A stretch of 64,000 nt of DNA, taken from assembly GCF_003224335.1 (NCBI RefSeq), contig NZ_QKLF01000005.1, positions 310,001 through 374,000 on the forward strand. Direction: 5' to 3'. The notes beneath the pieces are model-generated. The model was not told the DNA's origin and did not search any database. It worked only from the letters and a program-made list of their open reading frames with translations. The position numbers and the translations under genes were made by a program. The stretch comes from Curtobacterium sp. MCJR17_055. Lineage in GTDB: Bacteria; Actinomycetota; Actinomycetes; Actinomycetales; Microbacteriaceae. This document shows positions 8,674-17,317 of this stretch, piece by piece. The first letter of the stretch is position 1; each line of letters opens with the position of its first letter.

Positions 8674-9546
8674 ATGGAGAACGCTGCGCCGACGACCGAC
8701 TGGGTCGTCCGTACCGCCGACCTGCTGGAGGCCGTCCGGACCCGGGCGCCCCTGGTGCAGTGCATCACGAACACGGTGGTGCAGAACGTCACCGCCAACG
8801 TGCTGCTCGCGCTGGGGGCGTCGGCCGCGATGGTCGACGTGCCGACCGAGGCGGGGCCGTTCGCCGGCGTCGCGGACGGGTTGCTCGTCAACACCGGCAC
8901 CCCGCACGCTGAGCCGTCGACCGCGTCCCGCGAGGCCGCGGCCGCAGCGGCGGAAGCCGGGACGCCGTGGGTGCTCGACCCGGTCGCGGTCGGGTCGCTG
9001 CCGGTCCGGACGGCCCTGGCGCGGGACCTGCTGGCGATGCGCCCGACGGTGCTGCGCGGGAACGCGTCCGAGGTGCTCGCGGTCCTCGGCGCCTCGGCTG
9101 GCGGTCGCGGTGTGGACAGCACGGTCGGGACGGAGGACGCCCGCGACGCCGCGGTCGCCGCCGCGGACGCCGGGACCGCGCAGGCGGTGGCGGTCTCGGG
9201 TGCGGTGGACCTGCTCGTGGCGCCCGAGGGGCTGGTCCGCGTCGCGAACGGGACCGAGCTGCTCACCCGGATCACGGGTGGCGGCTGCGCCCTCGGGGCC
9301 GTCGTCGCCGCCTTCGCGGCCGTGGCGCCGGGGCGTGCGCTCGACGCGGCCGTCGCCGCGACCGCGGTCCACACCATCGCGGCGGAGCTCGCCGCACGGG
9401 ACGCCGGCGGGCCCGGCGCGTTCCAGCCGCTGTTCCTCGACCGGCTCGCGTCGCTGACGCCGGAGGACGTGGTCCGGGAGGCCCGGATCACCGCCGACGG
9501 TCAGAGTGCCCGGGCCGCCTCGACGACGATCGGAGCGGGATCGTGA
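8674..9546 (+). CDS. thiM: Hydroxyethylthiazole kinase
   Basis: 290 residues. Phosphorylates the thiazole alcohol THZ for thiamine salvage. Family motifs: [12 protein letters not shown] (31-42), DPVAVG (102-107), RGNASEV near 128-134, and TGGGCALG (201-208), which holds the active-site Cys and anion hole. First gene behind the TPP riboswitch, whose end forms its ribosome site. Its TGA overlaps the thiE GTG as GTGA, giving tight coupling. Confidence 0.97.
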   Translation: MENAAPTTDWVVRTADLLEAVRTRAPLVQCITNTVVQNVTANVLLALGASAAMVDVPTEAGPFAGVADGLLVNTGTPHAEPSTASREAAAAAAEAGTPWVLDPVAVGSLPVRTALARDLLAMRPTVLRGNASEVLAVLGASAGGRGVDSTVGTEDARDAAVAAADAGTAQAVAVSGAVDLLVAPEGLVRVANGTELLTRITGGGCALGAVVAAFAAVAPGRALDAAVAATAVHTIAAELAARDAGGPGAFQPLFLDRLASLTPEDVVREARITADGQSARAASTTIGAGS

Positions 9547-10256
9547 CCGCCGACGCGGCTGCCGCTGCGGTGGCCGGGACCGCCGGACGCGTACCGGGAG
9601 CGCAGGAGCTCGGCGTCTACCTCGTCACCGACACCGCCCTGGCCGCTCGGCACGGGCACGGGGTCCTCGGCGTCGTCCGGGCGGCGGTGGGCGCCGGGGT
9701 CCGCATCGTGCAGGTCCGGGACAAGACGGCGTCCGCCCGGGACCTGCTCGCGTTGACGGTCGCGGTCGCGGACGCGGTCGGCGACCGGGCACTCGTCGTC
9801 GTGGACGACCGGCTCGACGTGGCGCTGGCCGCACGGCACGAGGGGCACGCGGTGGCGGGCGTGCACCTCGGACAGTCGGACGTCCCGGCGAGCGCCGCGC
9901 GTGCACTGCTCGGCCCGGACGCCCACGTCGGACTGACCGCGAACACGACGCGGCACCTGGTCGAGGTCGCCGCGATGCCGCACGGCACGGTCGACCTGCT
10001 CGGCGTCGGGGTCGTGCACCCGACGAGCACGAAGCCCGACCACCCGCCGGCGCTCGGCGTCGCGGGGTTCGCCCGGATCGCGGCGACGACCACCGTGCCG
10101 TGCGTGGGCATCGGCGGCGTCGGACTGGCGGACGTCGGGCCGCTGCGGGCTGCCGGGGCGGCGGGGGTCGCCGTGGTGTCGGGCATCTGCGCGGCCCCCG
10201 ACCCGGGTGCCGCGGCCGCCGCGTTCGTCGCGGCGTGGAACGGGGCGGGCCGGTGA
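9543..10256 (+). CDS. thiE: Thiamine-phosphate synthase
   Basis: 237 residues from a GTG that overlaps the thiM stop by four bases. Joins HMP-PP and thiazole phosphate to thiamine phosphate. Seen: a TIM-barrel pattern with YLVTD (26-30), VRIVQVRDK (53-61), [29 protein letters not shown] and VPCVGIGGV. The first 20 residues form an Ala-rich extension. It ends in another GTGA overlap with the next gene, so thiM-thiE-thiD/tenA is one coupled unit under riboswitch control. Confidence 0.96.
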   Translation: MTADAAAAAVAGTAGRVPGAQELGVYLVTDTALAARHGHGVLGVVRAAVGAGVRIVQVRDKTASARDLLALTVAVADAVGDRALVVVDDRLDVALAARHEGHAVAGVHLGQSDVPASAARALLGPDAHVGLTANTTRHLVEVAAMPHGTVDLLGVGVVHPTSTKPDHPPALGVAGFARIAATTTVPCVGIGGVGLADVGPLRAAGAAGVAVVSGICAAPDPGAAAAAFVAAWNGAGR

Positions 10257-11818
10257 CCGCGACGACGGGGCCGGCTGCGAGCGGCCGGGTGCCCAGGGTG
10301 CTCAGCATCGCGGGGACCGACCCGACCGGGGGTGCGGGGATCCAGGCCGACCTGAAGTCGATCGCCGCCCAGGACGGGTACGGCATGGCGGTGGTCACGG
10401 CCCTGGTCGCGCAGAACACCCGGGGCGTGCGCTCGGTGCACGTGCCCGACACGGACTTCCTCCGCGAGCAGCTCGACGCGGTCTGGGACGACGTCACGGT
10501 GGACGCGGTGAAGACCGGCATGCTCGGCACCGCCGAGGTCGTCCGGGTCGTCGTGGAGTCGTTGCGGGCACACCGGCCGCGGTGGCTGGTCGTCGACCCC
10601 GTGATGGTCGCCACGAGCGGTGACCGACTGCTCGACGCCGATGCCGAGGCGGCGATGACCGACCTGTTCGCCCTCGCCGACCTCGTCACCCCGAACCGCG
10701 ACGAACTGCGGGTGCTCGCCGACCTCGCCGGCTCCGACGCGACGGACCCCCTCGACGCGGCCCTGGCGGTGGCACGACGCTTCGACGTCCGCGTGCTCGC
10801 GAAGGGCGGACACGACGGCGGCCCCACCTCGGACGACGCCCTCGTGACGCCGGACGGCTCGGTGCGGGTGTTCCCCGGCCCGCGGGTCGCGACGACGAAC
10901 ACGCACGGGACGGGCTGTTCGCTCTCGAGCGCGATCGCCACGCTCGTGGCCCGACACGGCGACTGGGAGCTCGCCGTCGGTGCCGCGAAGGCGTGGCTCA
11001 CCGTGGCCCTCCGCGGTGCCGACGCCCTCCAGGTCGGGCACGGACACGGCCCGGTCGACCACAACGCCGCCGTGCGGGCCGCCCTGCCGGTCCCCCGCCT
11101 GACCGACCTCTGGTGGACGGACGCGGCCGCGGTGCTCGACGAGACCCTCGCGTGCGCGTTCCTGCAGGGCCTCGCCGACGGCACGCTCGACGCGGAGGTC
11201 TTCGCCGGGTACCTCGCGCAGGACGTGCACTACCTCCGCGCGTACGAGCAGCACCTCCGGGCGATCGCGGCCGGCTCGACCGGCGACGCCGCGGCGTTCT
11301 GGACGACCGCGAGCGAGGGCTGCGCCGCCGAGGCCCGCGACCTGCACCACCGTAGACTCGCCGGGTCGCACGCGGACGACCCCGTGCACCCGGTCTGCGC
11401 CGGCTACCTCGCGCACCTGGCCGCGGCGGCCGACGATGCCGCCGCCACCGGGGACGTCTCGGTGCTCGCCGCCGCCGTCCTGCCCTGCTTCCGGGTGTAC
11501 GCCTGGGTCGGGGAGCGGCTCGGCACGGCGCCGGTCGGGCACCCGTTCGCGGACTGGATCGCGGCGTACGGGGACCCGGGCTTCGCGGCGTCGAGCGCGC
11601 GGGCGACCGACCTCGTCGAGGAGCTCGCCGTGCGCGCCGACCCGGAGCTGCGGGGCCGGATGGCCCGCGCGTTCCGGGAGTCGGTCGCGCAGGAGCTCGC
11701 GTTCTTCCGGATGCCGGAGCAGTTGCCCGGTCCCCGGCGGGGCGGAGCCGCAGCGGGCCTCCCGGCCGGTGGGCCCGACTCGGGCCCGACCGCGGGTGCG
11801 GAGTCAGGCCGGGTGTGA
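10253..11818 (+). CDS. thiD: Bifunctional HMP/HMP-P kinase - TenA-like aminopyrimidine hydrolase
   Basis: 521 residues, a fusion. Residues 13-275 are ThiD: SIAGTDPTGGAGIQADLK, VKTGMLG (87-93), DPVMVATSGDRL, and the ribokinase-type HGTGCSLSSA (218-227). Residues about 285-490 are TenA: FAGYLAQDVHYL with Asp324, LPCFRVYAWVGE with the catalytic-position Cys412, and a Glu near 481. TenA releases HMP from thiamine breakdown products and ThiD phosphorylates it twice, so the fusion channels salvage. The same domain order is known in yeast Thi20. The tail from 490 is low-complexity. Its 3' end overlaps the convergent phosphoesterase gene by 15 bp. Confidence 0.95.
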   Translation: MTATTGPAASGRVPRVLSIAGTDPTGGAGIQADLKSIAAQDGYGMAVVTALVAQNTRGVRSVHVPDTDFLREQLDAVWDDVTVDAVKTGMLGTAEVVRVVVESLRAHRPRWLVVDPVMVATSGDRLLDADAEAAMTDLFALADLVTPNRDELRVLADLAGSDATDPLDAALAVARRFDVRVLAKGGHDGGPTSDDALVTPDGSVRVFPGPRVATTNTHGTGCSLSSAIATLVARHGDWELAVGAAKAWLTVALRGADALQVGHGHGPVDHNAAVRAALPVPRLTDLWWTDAAAVLDETLACAFLQGLADGTLDAEVFAGYLAQDVHYLRAYEQHLRAIAAGSTGDAAAFWTTASEGCAAEARDLHHRRLAGSHADDPVHPVCAGYLAHLAAAADDAAATGDVSVLAAAVLPCFRVYAWVGERLGTAPVGHPFADWIAAYGDPGFAASSARATDLVEELAVRADPELRGRMARAFRESVAQELAFFRMPEQLPGPRRGGAAAGLPAGGPDSGPTAGAESGRV

Positions 11819-12340
11819 GGGCGCGGTGCGGACCCCGTCCGCACCGGGGGCGCGCCGCACCAGGGTGACCTGCAGGTCGGCGCCGTCGACCGTGCAGCGC
11901 ATCCACGTGTGGTCCGGCTGCCGACGACGGTCCGTCGGCGAACCGGGGTTGAGCAGGCGCATGCCGTTCGGCGCCAGCGAGTCCCACGGGATGTGCGAGT
12001 GCCCGAACACGAGCACGTCGACGTCCGGGTGGTCGGCGACGGCCCGACGCTCCCGCCCGGTCGCCGCGCCGGTCTCGTGCACGACCGCGAACCGCAGTCC
12101 CTCGACGCGGCGTGAGGCGACGAGCGGCAACCGGTCCTCGAACCCCGGGTCGTTGTTCCCGCGCACGGCGAGGAGGTCGCGGGACCGGGCCTCCAGCAGG
12201 TCCACGGTCGCCAGGTCCACCCAGTCGCCCGCGTGCACGACGAGGTCTGCCGCGTCGATGTCCGCCCACAGCTCCGGCGGCAGGTCCTTCGCCCGTTTCG
12301 GCAGGTGCGTGTCCGACAGCAGGACGAGCGACGTGGTCAC
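11804..12340 (-). CDS. YfcE/MJ0936-type metallophosphoesterase
   Basis: 178 residues from GTG 12340. Calcineurin-like metal ligands appear in order: SDTHLPKR (Asp10, His12), VVHAGDWVD, VRGNNDPG (GNxD type), VVHETG and VFGHSHIPW. Small stand-alone members of this family act on phosphodiesters; physiological substrate unknown. Its GTG overlaps the stop of the MarR gene as GTGA, so the two are cotranscribed. The 3' end overlaps the end of thiD-tenA by 15 bp. Confidence 0.93.
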   Translation of the reverse strand: MTTSLVLLSDTHLPKRAKDLPPELWADIDAADLVVHAGDWVDLATVDLLEARSRDLLAVRGNNDPGFEDRLPLVASRRVEGLRFAVVHETGAATGRERRAVADHPDVDVLVFGHSHIPWDSLAPNGMRLLNPGSPTDRRRQPDHTWMRCTVDGADLQVTLVRRAPGADGVRTAPSHPA

Positions 12341-12813
12341 GGCTCGGTCGTCCTGCTCGGCATCGGCAGCTCGGCCTCGTCCGCGGCTCCGAGCCGTTCG
12401 AGCAGCCCGGCGAGCAGCGCGACGTCGTCGTCGGACCAGTCGGCCAGCCGCTCGACCAGGGCATCGCGGTGCAGCTGCACCGATCGGTCGAGGGCACGCC
12501 GGCCGGCCTCGGTCGCCTCGAGCGGTTTCGCGTTGCCGGTGCCGCCGTCGACCGTGCGGACGAGTCCCGCGGCGAGCAGTCCGGACAGCTGACGCGAGAT
12601 GGTCGACCGGTTCAGCCGGAGGTACCGGGCGATGTCGATCGCCATGCACCCCGGGTGCTGCACGACGAAGTCGACCAGGGACTGGTCGACGACGCTCAAC
12701 ACGTCGGCGGTCCCCCGCGCCCGGACGCTCGCGCGGCGGGTGATGCGGGAGAGCTCGGTGTACGCCCGTCCGATGTCCGCTTCACGGATCCCGGGGCCCC
12801 TCGGGTCGGCCAT
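12337..12813 (-). CDS. MarR-family transcriptional regulator
   Basis: 158 residues. A winged-helix core is visible near residues 50-100: HPGCMAIDIARYLRLNRSTISRQL followed by GLLAAGLVRTVDG and a wing. N- and C-terminal helices would form the dimer interface. The start at 12813 (MADPRG) is preferred over an upstream ATG whose extra 38 residues are Arg/Pro-rich and unlike the family. Coupled to the phosphoesterase by a GTGA overlap, so it probably regulates its own operon. Ligand unknown. Confidence 0.88.
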   Translation of the reverse strand: MADPRGPGIREADIGRAYTELSRITRRASVRARGTADVLSVVDQSLVDFVVQHPGCMAIDIARYLRLNRSTISRQLSGLLAAGLVRTVDGGTGNAKPLEATEAGRRALDRSVQLHRDALVERLADWSDDDVALLAGLLERLGAADEAELPMPSRTTEP

Positions 12814-12937
12814 GCTGTTCCAGTCTGTCGTCCGGCGTGGCGCCGGTGGTCGGTCGCCCCTGGTCGGGACGTCGGGTCCGGCGGCCGCCCACGTCCGTGG
12901 TCCCCTGCGCCGCTCGGTGTGGCCCACGATAACCGCG

Positions 12938-12957
12938 GGTCCCCCGGAACGGGGACC
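12938..12957. terminator. Weak hairpin downstream of the VOC/GNAT pair
   Basis: GGTCCCC (12938-12944) and GGGGACC (12951-12957) pair with a six-base loop, in the 212-bp space between the MarR start and the VOC gene end. No T-tract. I see no gene in the rest of this gap. Confidence 0.3.
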
Positions 12958-13025
12958 GGCGGGTCCCGGGGTCGGGACCGGTGCGACCGTCCGGCGACGG
13001 GGCCGGACGTGCCCGGTGTCGGTGA

Positions 13026-13484
13026 TCAGTCGGAGGCCGCCGCCCGGAGTGCCCCGATGTCGAGCTTGACCATGTCCTGCATCGCGCGGAACACCCGCGC
13101 GCCCGGTGCCGGGTCACCGCCGGCGGCCATGAGCTCGCCCATCATCGACGGGGTCACCTGCCACGACAGGCCCCAGCGGTCGACGAGCCACCCGCACGCC
13201 ACCGGGTGGCCGCCGTCGGCGAGGAGCCCGTCCCAGATCCGGTCGAGCTCGTCCTGCGTGTCGACGTCCACCTGCAGCGAGACGGCGTCGGTGAAGGGAT
13301 GACCGGGACCGCCGTTCATGGCACGGTACGGCTGGCCCATCAGGGTGAACTCGACGACGAGCACGGACCCGTCCGGGGCACGGCCGACCCCGTCGACACG
13401 TGCGTCCGGGAAGAGCCCGACGTAGTGCTCAGCCGCGGACTGGGCCTGGTCGTCGAACCAGAGGAAGGGGACGATGCGGGGCAC
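13026..13484 (-). CDS. PhnB-like VOC-superfamily protein
   Basis: 152 residues from a GTG. The sequence starts VPFLWFDDQAQSAAEHYVGLF and contains FTLMGQPYRAMNGG, VDTQDELDRIWDGL and CGWLVDRWGLSWQVTP, the order typical of PhnB/3-demethylubiquinone-methyltransferase-like VOC proteins. Catalytic role in the family is mostly unknown. A gene for a small acetyltransferase lies 21 bp upstream on the same strand, so the two probably share a transcript. Confidence 0.88.
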   Translation of the reverse strand: MPRIVPFLWFDDQAQSAAEHYVGLFPDARVDGVGRAPDGSVLVVEFTLMGQPYRAMNGGPGHPFTDAVSLQVDVDTQDELDRIWDGLLADGGHPVACGWLVDRWGLSWQVTPSMMGELMAAGGDPAPGARVFRAMQDMVKLDIGALRAAASD

Positions 13485-13505
13485 GGTGGCGCCTCTCGGT
13501 GGTGC

Positions 13506-13802
13506 TCAGTCCGCGACGCCGCGGCTGAGCAGGTCTGCCTTGTCGGGGTGTTCGTCGAACCACTGGCTGACGAACCAGCACATCGGGACGATGCGCTTCG
13601 TCGACGTCGTCTCGACGTCGGCCACGGCGTGCTCCACGAGTTCCCCGGCGTACCCGTGCCCGCGGTGCGCCGGGACCGTGTACGTGTGCGGGAAGGCGAT
13701 CGCGTCACCGTTGACGCGATAGTCGAGCACGCTCACGAGGGCTCCGTCGACGTACATGGCGTAGCGGTCGCGGTCGGCCTCGTTGCGGAACTCGTGTGTC
13801 AT
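13506..13802 (-). CDS. Small GNAT-type (YjdJ-like) N-acetyltransferase
   Basis: 98 residues. The acetyl-CoA loop TVPAHRGHGYAGELVEHAV and the C-terminal IVPMCWFVSQWFDEHP fit the short Gcn5-related family of about 95 residues. The start at 13802 (MTHEFR) gives the normal family length; upstream codons are Arg-rich and unlikely coding. Substrate unknown. Probably the first gene of a two-gene unit with the VOC protein. Confidence 0.88.
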   Translation of the reverse strand: MTHEFRNEADRDRYAMYVDGALVSVLDYRVNGDAIAFPHTYTVPAHRGHGYAGELVEHAVADVETTSTKRIVPMCWFVSQWFDEHPDKADLLSRGVAD

Positions 13803-13937
13803 GGCGCCATCCTGCACCGCGCGGCGGATGACGGTCACCCGTCCTCCGGCGAACGCGTGGACCCGCCCCCGACGGGCGGTCCGACCGTCCCGGTCGTCAG
13901 GCCGGAATGACCACCGGCCACGGTTGTTGCACCCCAC

Positions 13938-14585
13938 ATGACGACCATCGGGATCATCGGAGCAGGCAACATCGGATCACAGCTCGCACGCCTCGCGGTG
14001 CAGCACGGCCACCAGGTCGTGATCGCGAACTCGCGCGGGCCGGAGACGCTGACGGACCTCGTCGCGGAGCTCGGCGAACACGCCACCGCCGGCACACGCG
14101 AGGACGCGGCCACCCGGGGCGACATCGTCGTCGTGACCGTGCCGCTCGGCGCCGTCGAGACGATCCCCGTCGAGCCGCTCGTCGGCAAGGTCGTCATCGA
14201 CACGGACAACTACTACCCGGAGCGCGACGGGCACATCGTGGCCCTCGACGACGAGACGACCACCACGGCCGAGATGCTGCAGGACCACCTGGTCGGCGCG
14301 CACGTGGTCAAGGCCTTCAACCACATCGGCGCCGCGGACCTGACCGGACACGCCACCCCCAGCGGCACCGAGGGACGCCGCGCCCTGGTCGTCGCGGGCG
14401 ACGACGAGACGGCGAAGCGCACCGTCGCCGACCTCATCGACGAGTTCGGCTTCGACGTCGTCGACGCCGGACCGCTCGCCGAGGGATGGCGCATCCAGCG
14501 CGACACCCCGGGCTACGGCCCGCGCATGACCGCGGACGAACTGCGCGACGCCCTCGCCGCCGCGAAGCGGTACCGCGACATGTGA
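13938..14585 (+). CDS. NADP(H)-dependent F420-reductase-like oxidoreductase
   Basis: 215 residues. N-terminal Rossmann motif GIIGAGNIGSQLARLA with NSRGPE following the second strand indicates NADP preference. Then VVVTVPLGAV, IDTDNYYPERDG and VKAFNHIGA match the NADP-oxidoreductase-coenzyme-F420 family. Such proteins range from F420:NADP reductases to nitroreductase-like or metalloreductase activities, so the substrate is open. It is divergent from the GNAT gene; the 135-bp gap shows no convincing operator. Confidence 0.88.
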   Translation: MTTIGIIGAGNIGSQLARLAVQHGHQVVIANSRGPETLTDLVAELGEHATAGTREDAATRGDIVVVTVPLGAVETIPVEPLVGKVVIDTDNYYPERDGHIVALDDETTTTAEMLQDHLVGAHVVKAFNHIGAADLTGHATPSGTEGRRALVVAGDDETAKRTVADLIDEFGFDVVDAGPLAEGWRIQRDTPGYGPRMTADELRDALAAAKRYRDM

Positions 14586-14627
14586 CGGTCCTGCACCGAC
14601 CGTTCCACCCCCTCTGACTGGGGCGTT

Positions 14628-14690
14628 CGGCCGCTGTTCCCGCCCGGTAGAACGGACTCTGGATCAATCCAGGGAGAGGAACAGCGGCCG
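14628..14690. promoter_or_regulatory. Nested inverted repeats before the Ala/Pro-rich membrane protein
   Basis: A 13-bp perfect inverted repeat (CGGCCGCTGTTCC at 14628-14640, GGAACAGCGGCCG at 14678-14690) encloses a second one, CTGGATCAATCCAG at 14659-14672. The right arm abuts the GTG start, and the ribosome site GGGAGAGG lies between. Folding would hide the start region, so translational or operator control is possible. Confidence 0.6.
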
Positions 14691-16306
14691 TGGCGTCTCA
14701 TCGCATGCCCGAGTCCGAGCGACCCCGTCGGGCGGTGCCCGCATGGGTGACCGCGCCTCCGGAGGACGCCGGTTCCCCTGCCCCCAGCCGCGTCGTCCCC
14801 GCGGGCACCGTCGCTGACCGCGCCCGACCCGGCATCGACGCCGTGCCCGGCCTGGAGGCCCACCCCACCCCCGCCCCGCCGGTGCTCGACCCGAACGCCG
14901 TCGTCCCCGACTTCCCGCCGACCCCCGAGCTGCTGCCGCCGGCTCCGACGTCGCCGAACGTCGACACCCTCCCCTTCTCGGCCGTCGCGGAGGCGCGTGC
15001 GACCGTCGCCGGGCTCGGACCGGCCGACGCGACCGCCACACCGGCAGGCACCCGGGACCCTGCTGCGGACCGCACCGCCGCCGGCGATCCCCGCGCCACA
15101 GCACGACACGGTGCAGCGCGTCGGAGCGCAACGGATGCCCAGGCCTCCGCCGGGGCGATGGCGATGCCCGCGGCTCCCGTGGTCGGCGCGGCGCATGCGT
15201 CCGCAGCGCCCGTCGGAGCGCTCGGGGACACCGGCGACACCCGGTCCGCGGCGCCCGTGCCCGCCCCGGCAGGACCGGTCGCCTCGCAGTCCTGGTCCGC
15301 GACCCCCGATGCCGGGGTCCCGACCGCTCCGACGGCCGGGCCGGCAGCGCGCTCCGCCGGACGTGGCGCGACCACCGCGACCCCGGCCGCCCCGCCGGCT
15401 CCCGCGTTCCCCGTCGTGCCGGCAGCAGGACAGCCGCGGTTCTCGGTGCCCGGACTCGAACACGTCGTCGTCGAGGGCGGCGAGCCCGAGGCCGTCGGAC
15501 CCATCGGGTACCGCACGCCCGCCCGCTTCGCCCGGCAGCAGGCGCGCGTGATCCCGCCGGCGGTCACCGCTCCGCCGACGTTCGACGCCGTGCTCGCCAC
15601 CCCGGCGCCGACCACCGCCGCACCCTTCCCCGGTCCGGCGTCCGAGCCGCACGCCGTGGCGCCGGTCGTCCCCGCGGTCACACGGGCCCTGCCGTCCGTC
15701 GCGCCGGCCGCAGCGGAACCGGCGGAGACCGCCACGTCCGACGGCGAGGCGACCCACGCCCCGACCCCTGCCCGGGAGCACCGGAACGCCGACCGCAGCC
15801 GCGGCGCGAACACCCGTCGGGGCTTCCTGCCGAAGCGTCGTCCGGCCCAGCCGACGAAGGCGCGGTCCACCGCGGTCCCCGTCGCCGCCGGGACGACCGC
15901 GCAGCCGCAAGCCGCTCCGCCGGTGACGCCGGTGACGGGAGCCGACACGGGCCTCCAGGCCGGAACCGGTGCGTCCGCCACGCGCGCTCGACGTCCGATC
16001 GGCGCGACGCCGGGTGCCGTGCTCGGTGCCCTGGCCGGTCTCGCCACGCTCGGTCTCGCCGCCTGGTGGTTCACGGCCCCGGCGACCGTGCACGCCGTCG
16101 GCGTCCTGCTCGGTGTGCTCGCGGTCGTGGTGTCCGTGGTGACGATGCGGAACCCCGCGTCCACCTGGCAGCGGCCGGTCGCCCTGCTCGGCACCGTGCT
16201 CGGCGCGGTCGGGACCCTCGTGTTGCTCTGGGCCGTCGCGTCCGCACTCGGTGCGCCGCTGCCGGACCTGACGGGCACGGGGGCCACGCCGACGATCGCG
16301 CCCTGA
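14690..16306 (+). CDS. Ala/Pro-rich protein with C-terminal membrane segments
   Basis: 538 residues. Residues 1-440 are low-complexity, rich in Ala, Pro, Thr and Val, without recognisable domains. Residues about 445-530 contain three hydrophobic segments (GAVLGALAGLATLGLAAW, VHAVGVLLGVLAVVVSVV, ALLGTVLGAVGTLVLLWA). I expect a long cytoplasmic or extracellular disordered region anchored in the membrane. GTG start with GGGAGAGG ten bases upstream, inside a strong inverted repeat. The long tail could be overcalled in a genome this GC-rich, but codon third positions are consistently G/C and the frame has a good start. Function unknown. Confidence 0.75.
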   Translation: MASHRMPESERPRRAVPAWVTAPPEDAGSPAPSRVVPAGTVADRARPGIDAVPGLEAHPTPAPPVLDPNAVVPDFPPTPELLPPAPTSPNVDTLPFSAVAEARATVAGLGPADATATPAGTRDPAADRTAAGDPRATARHGAARRSATDAQASAGAMAMPAAPVVGAAHASAAPVGALGDTGDTRSAAPVPAPAGPVASQSWSATPDAGVPTAPTAGPAARSAGRGATTATPAAPPAPAFPVVPAAGQPRFSVPGLEHVVVEGGEPEAVGPIGYRTPARFARQQARVIPPAVTAPPTFDAVLATPAPTTAAPFPGPASEPHAVAPVVPAVTRALPSVAPAAAEPAETATSDGEATHAPTPAREHRNADRSRGANTRRGFLPKRRPAQPTKARSTAVPVAAGTTAQPQAAPPVTPVTGADTGLQAGTGASATRARRPIGATPGAVLGALAGLATLGLAAWWFTAPATVHAVGVLLGVLAVVVSVVTMRNPASTWQRPVALLGTVLGAVGTLVLLWAVASALGAPLPDLTGTGATPTIAP

Positions 16307-16336
16307 CCCTCCCGCTGACGGCGGGGACGACCCCCG

Positions 16337-17215
16337 TCACACCGCGCGGACGACGCCCCGGGAGAGGATCGCGTTCGTCAGCGCCTCGATCGGCTCGCGC
16401 TGCACGGTCGGGTTCGCGATGAGGACGTAGTCGACCGCGGGCAGGTCCGGCAGCGACAGTCGCTGCGACACCTTCACCAGGTCGGCCGGGATGAGCGAGT
16501 GTGGGAACACCGCGACGCCGATCCCCGCCCGCACCGCGGCGAGCACACCGTTCACGTCACGGGTGTTGCAGGTGATCCGCCACGTGCGCCCGGCGGCCTC
16601 GAGCGCGTCGATCGCCATCTGCCGGCTGATGCTCGGCGCCTGGTACGCGATCAGCGGCACCGGGTCGTCGGACTCGAGGGCGATGCCGTCCTGCGCCATC
16701 CACACCATCTGGTCCGAGGCGACCCGGGTGCCCTCGGCGGACTCCCCCGCCGTCCGCTTGATGAACACGAGGTCGAGTTGACCAGCGTGCACCCGTCGGA
16801 GGAGCGGCGCGGACTGGTTCACCGTCAGCTCGAGGTCGACCTGCGGGTGCAGCTTCCGGAAGTCCCGGAGGATGCGCGGCAGCTGCGTGATCGCGAGGTC
16901 GTCGGCCGCGCCGAACCGGAGGCGACCACGAGCCGCCACCCCGGAGAAGTACGCGTCCGCTGTCGCGTGCGCCGCCAGGATCGTCCGGGCGAACCCCGCC
17001 ATCGCGTCGCCGTTGTCGGTGAGCCGGACCCCGCGGGTGTCCCGTGCGACGAGGGTCCGGGCGACCGCTGACTCGAGCCGGCGCACGTGTTGCGAGACGG
17101 TCGGTTGGCTGATGCCGAGACGGACGCCGGCCTGCGTGAAGCTGCTCGTCTCGGCGACGGCGAGGAAGGTCCGGAGCAGGACGGGATCGAGCACGGTGGG
17201 CCCTTCATTCGACAT
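16337..17215 (-). CDS. LysR-family transcriptional regulator
   Basis: 292 residues. Helix-turn-helix near residues 12-70: LLRTFLAVAETSSFTQAG, LGISQPTVSQHVRRLE, then the linker helix. The effector domain begins near 95 (GRLRFGAADDLAI). The start MSNEGP at 17215 is preferred because TATGAT upstream on the minus strand is a good -10. Divergent from an MFS exporter gene, which it probably controls. Inducer unknown. Confidence 0.92.
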   Translation of the reverse strand: MSNEGPTVLDPVLLRTFLAVAETSSFTQAGVRLGISQPTVSQHVRRLESAVARTLVARDTRGVRLTDNGDAMAGFARTILAAHATADAYFSGVAARGRLRFGAADDLAITQLPRILRDFRKLHPQVDLELTVNQSAPLLRRVHAGQLDLVFIKRTAGESAEGTRVASDQMVWMAQDGIALESDDPVPLIAYQAPSISRQMAIDALEAAGRTWRITCNTRDVNGVLAAVRAGIGVAVFPHSLIPADLVKVSQRLSLPDLPAVDYVLIANPTVQREPIEALTNAILSRGVVRAV

Positions 17216-17230
17216 CGCAATGGAGTGATG

Positions 17231-17271
17231 CCGATCATAGGAGGATCGAATGGACCGGGAGCGGATAGTTT
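17231..17271. promoter_or_regulatory. Divergent LysR/MFS promoter region
   Basis: CGATC and GATCG (spacer seven bases, around 17232-17248) form a dyad typical of LysR sites. TATGAT on the minus strand lies inside it, serving the regulator; TAGTTT at 17266-17271 on the plus strand may serve the exporter. AT-rich compared with its surroundings. Confidence 0.5.
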
Positions 17272-17317
17272 CGACCGGGTACCGTTCCCGCCCTCGACAG
17301 CCGGAGTCCCCCACACC

